Source: Spongiibacter pelagi
GTDB taxonomy: Bacteria; Pseudomonadota; Gammaproteobacteria; Pseudomonadales; Spongiibacteraceae
DNA length: 64,000 bases
Reading direction: 5' to 3'
NCBI RefSeq assembly: GCF_014705705.1
Contig: NZ_JACXLD010000007.1
Span: 62,001 to 126,000 of the forward strand
This document shows, in pieces, positions 56,752 through 64,000 of this stretch. The position numbers and the translations under genes were made by a program. Within the stretch, counting starts at the first letter, position 1. The number at the start of each line of letters is the position of its first letter. The notes under the pieces were generated by a model. That model ran no database searches. It was not told the DNA's origin and saw only the letters and a list, made by a program, of their open reading frames with translations.

Positions 56752-57426
56752 GTGAGTAAGAAAGCCGTAGTTCTGGTATCGGGTGGTTTGGATAGTGCCA
56801 CCGTATTAGCACAGGCCGTGAGCCAAGGTTATGAATGTTATGCCTTGGCTTTTGATTACGGGCAGCGCCATCGGGCGGAGTTGGTGGCGGCGAAGCGTGT
56901 TGCTGAAGCCGGCGGTGCCCGCGAATTTAAAATTATCGAACTGAATTTGCGCAGTATTGGCGGCTCGGCGCTGACCGATGCGGCGATAGATGTGCCAGAG
57001 CACGGCGGCGAAGGGATTCCGGTAACCTACGTTCCCGCCCGCAATACCGTGTTTTTATCGATTGCCTTGGGTTGGGCGGAAGTGTTGAACGCCGATGATA
57101 TTTTTATCGGTGTAAATGCGGTGGATTATTCTGGCTATCCCGATTGTCGCCCCGCATTTATTGAAGCCTTTGAGCAGCTCGCCAACCTTGCTACGAAAGC
57201 AGGTGTCGAGGGCCACAAGCTGCATATTCACAGCCCCCTGATCAAACTCAGCAAGGCCGAAATTATTCAGACTGGAACCAAGCTCGGCGTTGATTACGGC
57301 CTCACGGTTTCCTGTTATCAGGCCGATGAGCAGGGCCGCGCCTGTGGACATTGCGATAGTTGTTATCTGCGCAAAGAAGGTTTTGCGGCCGCTGGTGTGG
57401 CTGACCCTACGCCGTATTTCAGCTAA
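56752..57426 (+). CDS. queC: 7-cyano-7-deazaguanine synthase QueC
   Basis: A 224-residue ATP-dependent enzyme that converts 7-carboxy-7-deazaguanine and ammonia to preQ0. It has the PP-loop [16 protein letters not shown] at the N-terminus and the zinc-binding cysteines of CYQAD, CGHCDSC near the C-terminus. GTG start with AAAGGG upstream. The product feeds tRNA queuosine modification. Confidence 0.97.
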   Translation: MSKKAVVLVSGGLDSATVLAQAVSQGYECYALAFDYGQRHRAELVAAKRVAEAGGAREFKIIELNLRSIGGSALTDAAIDVPEHGGEGIPVTYVPARNTVFLSIALGWAEVLNADDIFIGVNAVDYSGYPDCRPAFIEAFEQLANLATKAGVEGHKLHIHSPLIKLSKAEIIQTGTKLGVDYGLTVSCYQADEQGRACGHCDSCYLRKEGFAAAGVADPTPYFS

Positions 57427-57454
57427 GGTTTTAGCATTTAACGGCAGTCCTAGC

Positions 57455-59053
57455 TTAAGAGCACAATTTCTCCGCTAAGGTCTCCGCAATCATCACTGCC
57501 GGCGCATGGGTATTGCCGCTGGTGATATTGGGCATGACTGAGGCATCGGCGATATACAAATTGTCGAACTCTCGCACTTTCAAATTAGCATCGACCACCG
57601 CCATTTCATCGCTATCGTCGCCCATTTTGCAGGTGCAGCTCGGGTGAAAAATGGTGGTGGCAATATCACCCGCCGCTTTTTCTAAGGCGCTTTGTGTCGC
57701 GAATTCCGGGCCGGGTTTGATTTCTACTGGATTGAATTTTTTTGCCGCCGTTTGCGCAGCAATCTCTCGGGTGATCTCAATGGCTCTGGCGGCGATGCGT
57801 CGATCTTCCTCGGTGCTTAAATAGCGCGGATCAATAATGGGGGCATCTGTCGGCTTGGCACTGCGAATATCGACCCGGCCGCGAGAGCTAGGACGCAAGT
57901 GGCAGATACTGGCAGTAATACCGGGAAAGGGGTGCAAGGTGGTGCCGAGTTTGTCGGCGCTCATCGGTTGCACATGGTATTCCAGATCGGGCATGTCGAT
58001 ATCATCGGAAGATTTGAAAAATGCGCCAAGTTGGCTGGGTGCCATCGAGAGCGGGCCGGATTGTTGGGTGAGATACTGCCAACCCATTTTGGCCTTGCCC
58101 AAAAGACTGCCATTCATGCAGTTTAGGGTGGTGGCGTTTTCTACCCGAAATTGCACCCGCACTTGCAGGTGATCCTGCAGATTAGCGCCCACGCCGTCGA
58201 GTTTTTTACGACACAGGACGCCAGCATCGCGCAGGGGTGTTTCCGGGCCGATGCCACTGCGTTGCAAAATTGCCGGTGTGGCTACCGCGCCAGCGGCAAG
58301 AATAATTTGGCCGTCTGTTTCAATCCGCTGTTTTTGCCCGCGATAAATGATGTCTATGCCACGGGCTTGTTCGCCATCCCAAACTAATTTGTCTACCAGC
58401 ACGCCGGTGGCAATCGTCAGGTTGTCCCGTTGCATAATAGGATTAAGAAAGGCGCGTTTGGCCGAGCAGCGGCGGCCCTTGATCTGGTTAACATGGAATA
58501 AGCCCACGCCATGATTATTGCCGGTATTAAAGTCAGTCGTTTCAGGAATGCCGTACTCCACACAGGCGGCTTTCCAGGCATCGAGTATCGGCCAGCTCAG
58601 GCGCTGTTGTTCCACTCGTAATTCGCCATCTGCACCGTGAAACTCAGAGGCGCCGTCAAAATAATTTTCAGACTTTTTAAAGCGCGGTAGCACCTCGTTC
58701 CAGCTCCAGCCGGGCTGTTGCCAATTGTCGTAATCGGCGGCCTGTCCGCGCATATAAATCATGCCATTAATCGCGCTGCAACCACCGAGCACTTTGCCGC
58801 GAGGGTAGGGTAGCGTGCGGCCATTTAAGCCCGCTTGCGGCTCTAATTCATAGCACCAGTCCGCTTTGGGATTGCCCATGGCAAACAGATAGCCAATGGG
58901 AATGTGAAACCAGTGCCAGTTATCGTTACCGCCTGCTTCCAATAACAATACCTTGCGGCTGGGGTCGGCTGAGAGTCGATTCGCCAAGACACAGCCAGCA
59001 CTGCCTGCGCCGATAATAATGGTATCGAAACCGGAAAAAGATGCGTTGTTCAT
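57455..59053 (-). CDS. GMC family FAD-dependent oxidoreductase (choline/alcohol dehydrogenase-like)
   Basis: A 532-residue flavoprotein with the N-terminal FAD fold IIIGAGSAGCVLANRLS, PRGKVLGGCSAINGMIYMRG, and the C-terminal catalytic region with HPSCTCKMG and NITSGNTHAPAVMIAE. Members oxidise choline, long-chain alcohols or polyethylene glycol. Its sequence does not identify the substrate; long-chain alcohols are one option. It starts five bases after the Lrp-type regulator gene on the same strand. Confidence 0.92.
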   Translation of the reverse strand: MNNASFSGFDTIIIGAGSAGCVLANRLSADPSRKVLLLEAGGNDNWHWFHIPIGYLFAMGNPKADWCYELEPQAGLNGRTLPYPRGKVLGGCSAINGMIYMRGQAADYDNWQQPGWSWNEVLPRFKKSENYFDGASEFHGADGELRVEQQRLSWPILDAWKAACVEYGIPETTDFNTGNNHGVGLFHVNQIKGRRCSAKRAFLNPIMQRDNLTIATGVLVDKLVWDGEQARGIDIIYRGQKQRIETDGQIILAAGAVATPAILQRSGIGPETPLRDAGVLCRKKLDGVGANLQDHLQVRVQFRVENATTLNCMNGSLLGKAKMGWQYLTQQSGPLSMAPSQLGAFFKSSDDIDMPDLEYHVQPMSADKLGTTLHPFPGITASICHLRPSSRGRVDIRSAKPTDAPIIDPRYLSTEEDRRIAARAIEITREIAAQTAAKKFNPVEIKPGPEFATQSALEKAAGDIATTIFHPSCTCKMGDDSDEMAVVDANLKVREFDNLYIADASVMPNITSGNTHAPAVMIAETLAEKLCS

Positions 59054-59058
59054 ATTTA

Positions 59059-59538
59059 TTAGAGTTGTGTATCCAGCGGTAATTCGGTGGTGTTTTTAAT
59101 TTCGGTTACTGAAATATGGGAATGACTTTCGCCGATCATTTCTAGTGCGAGTAGCTTTTCCCTTACAAACACTTCGTAGTGGCGAATATCCTTCGCCACG
59201 ATTTTGAGCATGTAATCCCACACCCCGGCCATGGTATAGCACTCTACCACTTCTGGCAGGGTTCGCATTGCTGCTTCAAAGGCTTCGAGGTTTTTACGCC
59301 CGACTTGGGTGAGGTTAACGGTAGTGAATACCACCAGCTCCATGCCCAGTTTTTCCCGGTCGAGCAGGGCCACTTTCTTGCGGATAATACCGGCCTGTTC
59401 AATTTTATTGATCCGTCGCCAGCAGGGGGATTGCGACATATTTAGGGTGTCGGCTATCTCGCCGCTGGTCTTGCCGGCATCGCGCTGCAGAAGGTCGAGG
59501 ATTTGCAGGTCTTGTTTTGTTAGGTCTATTTTATTCAT
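59059..59538 (-). CDS. Lrp/AsnC family transcriptional regulator
   Basis: A 159-residue regulator with an N-terminal helix-turn-helix (DLTKQDLQILDLLQRDAGKTSGEIADTLNMSQSPCWRRINKIEQAGII) and a C-terminal RAM/ACT-like ligand domain (VVECYTMAGVWDYMLKIVAKD). It is divergent from the oxidoreductase below, with a perfect palindrome between them. By analogy with BkdR it may respond to branched-chain or aromatic amino acids. Confidence 0.95.
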   Translation of the reverse strand: MNKIDLTKQDLQILDLLQRDAGKTSGEIADTLNMSQSPCWRRINKIEQAGIIRKKVALLDREKLGMELVVFTTVNLTQVGRKNLEAFEAAMRTLPEVVECYTMAGVWDYMLKIVAKDIRHYEVFVREKLLALEMIGESHSHISVTEIKNTTELPLDTQL

Positions 59539-59557
59539 TTTATAATTTTAAATAGTC

Positions 59558-59575
59558 TATATTTTTTAAAATATA
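59558..59575. promoter_or_regulatory. Perfect 18-bp palindrome, candidate Lrp-family operator
   Basis: TATATTTTTTAAAATATA (eight-base arms around TT) lies 20 bases upstream of the regulator start and 85 upstream of the oxidoreductase start. Lrp/AsnC proteins bind AT-rich imperfect palindromes, so it could serve both divergent genes and allow autoregulation. Confidence 0.55.
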
Positions 59576-59659
59576 CGCCTTTTAATGAATATATAAAATA
59601 ATAAACGCCCGAAAAACTCGCTAGCATGATTTTCAGGTTCTCTTTGGGAGCGTGAAGTA

Positions 59660-62600
59660 ATGGCGAGTCATCCCTCAAATCAGCAAGCGTTTCTACACCG
59701 GGTTTCCCTCGATGATAAATATGCCCTGGATACCACGCGGGCGTATTTGACTGGCATTGAGGCCTTGGTACGTCTGCCAATTCTGCAGCATCAACGGGAT
59801 CTAGAGCGGGGTTTGAATACAGCTGGCTTTGTGTCTGGTTATCGCGGCTCCCCTCTCGGTGGGCTTGATCAGGCATTGTGGGAGGCGGGCAAATATCTGG
59901 ATAAGCACAATATCCGTTTTCAGCCTGGAATTAACGAAGATTTAGCGGCCACGGCGGTGCGGGGTACCCAGGAGTTGGGTTTATTCCCCGGCGCAAAATA
60001 CGATGGCGTTTTTGGCATGTGGTATGGCAAAGGGCCGGGCGTGGATCGCAGCATGGATGTAATCAAGCATGCCAATGCGGTTGGCACCGCAAAATACGGT
60101 GGTGTACTGGCCGTTGCCGGCGATGATCACGCGGCCAAATCCTCTTCTCTGCCACACCAATCCGAGCATATGTTTATCGGTGCATCTATTCCGGTATTGG
60201 CTCCAGCCAATGTGCAAGAAGTGTTGGATCTAGGAGTCTTTGGATGGGAGTTATCCCGTTACAGCGGTTGCTGGGTGGGCTTGAAAGCCATTACAGAGAA
60301 TATGGATTCGGCTATTTCCGCTGAAATTGATCCTCACCGCATTAATATCGTTATTCCGGACTCCTTTGTTATGCCTGCCGACGGGGTTCATGTGCGTTTA
60401 CCCGATTCTCCACTGGAGCAAGAAAAGCGGCTTAATAAATACAAAATTTATGCTGCCCGTGCTTTTGCTCTGGCTAATCGACTCAACTATATCGCGATCG
60501 ACAGCGCCAAACCCCGGCTTGGTATAGCCACCAGCGGCAAGGCGTATTTGGATGTACTGCAGGCGCTGGAAGACTTGGGTATTGATGAGCAGCTTGCTGG
60601 TGAGATTGGCCTTCGGGTTTATAAAATCGGTATGCCTTGGCCGTTAGAGCCGGTGGCGACCCACGCCTTTGCGGAAGGGCTTGAAGAAATTCTGGTGGTG
60701 GAAGAGAAACGCTCGGTGATTGAAGATCAGCTAACCGGGCAACTCTATAACTGGCCAGTAGAAAAGCGCCCCAGAGTGATTGGCGAGTTTGATGAGCACG
60801 GCCGCGATCTATTACCCAATCTCAGCGAATTAACCCCGGCGATGGTGGCGCGCGCGATTGCTGCGAGAATTCGCCGCTTTTATCAAAGTGAAGAAATTGA
60901 AAAGCGTCTGCGGTTTTACGATAAAAAAGAACTCTCCTTAGTGAGTCATCGCAATAAAATTGCCCGCATTCCCCATTACTGTTCAGGCTGTCCCCACAAT
61001 ACTTCAACTCAAGTTCCTGAAGGCAGTTTTGCGCTCGGCGGAATTGGCTGCCATTACATGAGCACTTTTATGGCAAGTCGCCCAGCCAAAACCTTTACGC
61101 AAATGGGCGGCGAAGGGGTGACTTGGGTAGGGCAGGCGCCGTTTACGGAAAATAAACATGTCTTCCAGAATTTGGGCGACGGCACTTATTTTCATTCCGG
61201 CTTGCTGGCCATTCGGCAAGCTATCGCAGCCGGAGTGAACATCACCTACAAAATTCTGTACAACGATGCAGTGGCTATGACGGGCGGCCAGCCTATTGAT
61301 GGCAGCCTCAGCGTTGAGCAAATGATTCAGCAATTGCGAGGCGAGGGTGTACAGCGCATTGCACTGGTGTCGGATCATCCCGAGAAATTTCACTTTTCAC
61401 ATACTGCTGGTCTCACCATAGATCATCGCGATAATTTGATGGCGATTCAAAAAAGCCTGCGAGAAACAGAAGGTACCACGGTGCTGCTTTATGAACAGAC
61501 CTGTGCGGCAGAGAAGCGTCGCCGCCGCAAGCGCGGTTTATTGGAAGATCCTCAGCGCCGTATTTTTATTAATGAAGCCGTGTGTGAAGGCTGCGGTGAC
61601 TGCGGCAAGAAATCGAATTGTCTTTCAGTGCTGCCGCTTGAAACCGCCTTGGGGAGAAAGCGCCAAATAGATCAAAACGCCTGTAATAAAGACTATTCCT
61701 GCGTGAATGGTTTTTGCCCCAGCTTTGTATCAGTGAACGGGGGGCGCTTGCGTAAAAACCGCAGAGCGGAAGCGGTAACGGAATTTGCGCCGCTGCCCAA
61801 ACCAGCCCACCCCGAGCTGGATCAGCCGTGGAATATTGTGGTTACCGGTGTGGGTGGTACAGGTGTGTTGACCATTACCGCAGTGCTGGCCATGGCGGCG
61901 CATATTGAGGGCAAGGGCTGCGCAACCATGAACCAGACCGGCTTGGCACAAAAGTTTGGCCCGGTGGTCAGTCATTTACGGATTGCGAAAAAGCAGTCAG
62001 ATATTAAGGCTGTAAGAATTGCCGCCGGCGATGCCGATTTATTACTCGGTGGCGATTTAGTGGTGAGCGTGAGTGACGAGGCCTTGGCCAAACTCAATGC
62101 TGAGCGCAGTGCCGCGGTCATCAATACCACTCAGACGGCGACGGCGGAGTTTGTTTACAAGCCCGATGCAGACTTTCCTGCGGATGCTATGCGCGACATT
62201 CTCACCGATGAAATTGGTGCGGAAAAAGTCCATTTTGTGTCTGCAACGGATACCGCAAAAAATCTGCTGGGCGATGCCGTGGCCAGTAATTTTTTTATGC
62301 TGGGCTACGCCTACCAGCTCGGCATGATTCCCGTAAGTGCAGAGGCGATTGCCGCTGCAATTGAAATGAATAATGTCGCGGTGGAATTTAATAAACAGGC
62401 CTTTTTGTGGGGGCGGCGCATGGTAGTGGATGCCAATGCCGTGCGACAAATTGCGGGATTGGATAAACCTGAAGCCACTATTCCGCAAACCCTCGAAGAG
62501 ATCTTAATTCACCGTGTTGAGCTGCTGACTGAATATCAGGATGCAAATTATGCAGCGCGCTATCTCGCGGTAATTGAGCGTCTGCGTCAGTGTGAACAGC

Positions 62601-63163
62601 AATTAATAAGCGCCGATAAATCCCTGCCGCTGAGTCGGGTTGCCGCTAAATCTCTGGCCAAACTGATGGCTTATAAAGATGAGTATGAAGTGGCACGCCT
62701 GTATTCCAATGGCAATTTTTTAAAACAGTTGAATCAGGTTTTTGAAGGGGATTTCAAACTGCAGTTTCATCTTGCGCCTCCCATACTCAGTCGCCGAGAC
62801 CCGGATTCAGGCGAATTAAAAAAACGCACTTTCGGAAGCTGGCTTATGCCCGTGTTTAAGACATTGGCGCGTTTTAAAAAATGGCGTGGCAGTGTTTGGG
62901 ATGTGTTTGGTTACAGCCGTGAACGAAAAATGGAACGGGCGCTGATTGCGCAATTTGAAAACGATATTGATGTGGTTATAGAGCATCTAGCTCCTTCGAA
63001 CCTCGCCACAGCAATCGCCTTGTTTGAGCTTCCTGAACAGCTCAGGGGTTTTGGTCATATTAAATTGGCGGCTTTTGCCGAGTACGAACAGCAGCGTGCG
63101 CAATTGTTTTCCGAATTTTTGAAACCACCGGCGCAGTTTATTGAAATCAAGCATGTGGCTTGA
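59660..63163 (+). CDS. Indolepyruvate ferredoxin oxidoreductase family protein (fused IorA-IorB)
   Basis: A 1167-residue fused 2-oxoacid oxidoreductase that decarboxylates aryl or branched 2-oxoacids to acyl-CoA. The thiamin-binding region shows RIPHYCSGCPHNTSTQVPEG and MGGEGVTWVGQAPF. A ferredoxin-like stretch carries CEGCGDCGKKSNC near residue 653, and the beta-subunit domain starts at about 730 (VVTGVGGTGVLTITAVLA). A C-terminal DUF6537 domain (about 1020-1160) ends it. Aerobic fused IORs use electrons for ferredoxin or a flavoprotein. Its neighbour leucine dehydrogenase supplies the 2-oxoacids. Confidence 0.92.
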   Translation: MASHPSNQQAFLHRVSLDDKYALDTTRAYLTGIEALVRLPILQHQRDLERGLNTAGFVSGYRGSPLGGLDQALWEAGKYLDKHNIRFQPGINEDLAATAVRGTQELGLFPGAKYDGVFGMWYGKGPGVDRSMDVIKHANAVGTAKYGGVLAVAGDDHAAKSSSLPHQSEHMFIGASIPVLAPANVQEVLDLGVFGWELSRYSGCWVGLKAITENMDSAISAEIDPHRINIVIPDSFVMPADGVHVRLPDSPLEQEKRLNKYKIYAARAFALANRLNYIAIDSAKPRLGIATSGKAYLDVLQALEDLGIDEQLAGEIGLRVYKIGMPWPLEPVATHAFAEGLEEILVVEEKRSVIEDQLTGQLYNWPVEKRPRVIGEFDEHGRDLLPNLSELTPAMVARAIAARIRRFYQSEEIEKRLRFYDKKELSLVSHRNKIARIPHYCSGCPHNTSTQVPEGSFALGGIGCHYMSTFMASRPAKTFTQMGGEGVTWVGQAPFTENKHVFQNLGDGTYFHSGLLAIRQAIAAGVNITYKILYNDAVAMTGGQPIDGSLSVEQMIQQLRGEGVQRIALVSDHPEKFHFSHTAGLTIDHRDNLMAIQKSLRETEGTTVLLYEQTCAAEKRRRRKRGLLEDPQRRIFINEAVCEGCGDCGKKSNCLSVLPLETALGRKRQIDQNACNKDYSCVNGFCPSFVSVNGGRLRKNRRAEAVTEFAPLPKPAHPELDQPWNIVVTGVGGTGVLTITAVLAMAAHIEGKGCATMNQTGLAQKFGPVVSHLRIAKKQSDIKAVRIAAGDADLLLGGDLVVSVSDEALAKLNAERSAAVINTTQTATAEFVYKPDADFPADAMRDILTDEIGAEKVHFVSATDTAKNLLGDAVASNFFMLGYAYQLGMIPVSAEAIAAAIEMNNVAVEFNKQAFLWGRRMVVDANAVRQIAGLDKPEATIPQTLEEILIHRVELLTEYQDANYAARYLAVIERLRQCEQQLISADKSLPLSRVAAKSLAKLMAYKDEYEVARLYSNGNFLKQLNQVFEGDFKLQFHLAPPILSRRDPDSGELKKRTFGSWLMPVFKTLARFKKWRGSVWDVFGYSRERKMERALIAQFENDIDVVIEHLAPSNLATAIALFELPEQLRGFGHIKLAAFAEYEQQRAQLFSEFLKPPAQFIEIKHVA

Positions 63164-63185
63164 GTAACTAAATGAGTTGAAAGCG

Positions 63186-64000
63186 ATGAGTGTATTTGAA
63201 TCGACGTCTTTTGATCATCATGAGCAAGTCATTTTTCATGAAGATAGCCAAACTGGTTTGCGGGCGATTATTGCTCTGCACAATACTCAACTGGGCCCGG
63301 CAATGGGCGGTTGCCGAATGTATCCTTATGCAAGTAGCGCCGATGCCTTAGAGGATGTGCTGCGTTTATCGCGGGGAATGACCTATAAATCTGCCGTGGC
63401 GGGTTTACCCTATGGCGGCGGCAAGGCGGTGATTATTGCCGACCCCCGGCGTGATAAAACGCCAGCATTATTGCGCGCAATGGGCAGGTTTGTGGACAGT
63501 CTTGGTGGTCGTTATATCACTGCTGAAGATAGTGGTATGGGAGTGCCAGATTTAAAAATAATGTCTGAAACAACGCCTTATGTGGTGGGTTTGGATGAGG
63601 GGCGCTGTCATGGTGGCGATCCTTCGCCAGCAACGGCCTTGGGAGTGTTTTATGGGATTCAGGCGGCCTTGCGATACCACTATGGCAGCGCCAGCGTATC
63701 CGGGCGTAAAGTCGCTATTCAAGGGGCGGGCGCTGTCGGCTTACATCTTTTGGACTTGTTGATTGAGGCCGGCGCCGAGGTGGAGATTGCCGATTTGAAC
63801 TTGGCGCGTTTGGAATTGGCGGCGGCTAAAGGCGCCCGCATTGTTGATCCGAAACAGATATTGCAGGCTGAGGTGGATGTATTGGTGCCCTGCGCGATGG
63901 GCGGTGTGATCAATGATAAAACTGTCGACACTATTCAAGCTAACATTATTGCCGGTTCGGCTAATAATCAGCTACTTCGCCCTGAACACGGCGAGCGTTT
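63186..64000 (+). CDS. Leucine/phenylalanine/valine dehydrogenase (partial, C-terminus beyond window)
   Basis: An open frame from the ATG at 63186 runs off the window with about 271 residues. It has the Glu/Leu/Phe/Val dehydrogenase fold: LGPAMGGCRMYPY and GLPYGGGKAVI with the catalytic lysine, AEDSGMGVPDLK, and the NAD-binding GAGAVGLHLLDLL. The family oxidatively deaminates branched-chain or aromatic amino acids with NAD to 2-oxoacids. It lies 20 bases after the oxidoreductase and is probably co-transcribed with it. Confidence 0.92.
   Translation, partial: MSVFESTSFDHHEQVIFHEDSQTGLRAIIALHNTQLGPAMGGCRMYPYASSADALEDVLRLSRGMTYKSAVAGLPYGGGKAVIIADPRRDKTPALLRAMGRFVDSLGGRYITAEDSGMGVPDLKIMSETTPYVVGLDEGRCHGGDPSPATALGVFYGIQAALRYHYGSASVSGRKVAIQGAGAVGLHLLDLLIEAGAEVEIADLNLARLELAAAKGARIVDPKQILQAEVDVLVPCAMGGVINDKTVDTIQANIIAGSANNQLLRPEHGER

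Overview
This window is a 64 kb stretch of a gammaproteobacterial chromosome. Gene order is the main clue. The left end (pilB, divergent pilA, nadC, a DUF1631 gene, ampD, ampE) and the right-centre (aspS, yebC, ruvCAB, ybgC, tolQRAB, pal, cpoB, queE, queC) both follow the order known from Pseudomonas. The lipid genes (a fused fatty acyl-CoA reductase beside a wax ester synthase), the NAD-dependent glutamate dehydrogenase of the 180 kDa class and the HupE/PPIase pair fit a marine, lipid-storing bacterium, possibly of the Cellvibrionales/Spongiibacteraceae. That taxonomic placement is inference. Nearly everything is chromosomal core or near-core. I saw no prophage, insertion sequence, CRISPR array, tRNA or rRNA.

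Layout. 1-3156: type IV pilus locus with the 5' end of pilB, a sigma-54 promoter, two tandem paralogous pilins separated by a perfect terminator hairpin, and an AT-rich O-antigen-ligase-like gene likely to glycosylate pilin. 3166-8215: nadC, DUF1631, ampD, ampE. 8255-11147: cobalamin salvage (PduO-type adenosyltransferase, cobU, cobT, cobC) without cobS. 11153-21105: a seven-gene minus-strand block of envelope functions (cardiolipin synthase, two LetA halves, a six-MCE LetB, an RND adaptor and permease, GlpE). 21195-30124: a MaoC hydratase, a 163-bp hairpin element, a small membrane protein, a DEAD-box helicase, a chromate transporter, an SDR, DUF2721, HupE, a parvulin PPIase and a GntP permease. 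30206-38804: glutamate dehydrogenase and the wax ester cassette.

38804-44749: a Nudix hydrolase, then an unusual cassette of EF-hand protein, ECF sigma factor, unknown membrane protein and periplasmic Spy/CnrX-like sensor, then a lytic transglycosylase, proS and a HIT protein. 44995-57426: an HU protein with a histone-H1-like tail, an FmdB protein, aspS, yebC, the ruv genes, the tol-pal operon and queuosine genes. 57455-64000: a GMC oxidoreductase and an Lrp regulator, divergent across a perfect palindrome from a fused indolepyruvate ferredoxin oxidoreductase and a Leu/Val/Phe dehydrogenase that runs off the window. The last three form an amino-acid catabolism module.

The parts most worth follow-up are the duplicated pilin/ligase module, the EF-hand/sigma/sensor cassette, the Cls-LetAB-RND block, the GntP-PPIase-HupE-DUF2721 group and the hairpin element at 21651-21813. 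No completely new system is obvious; most genes belong to known families.
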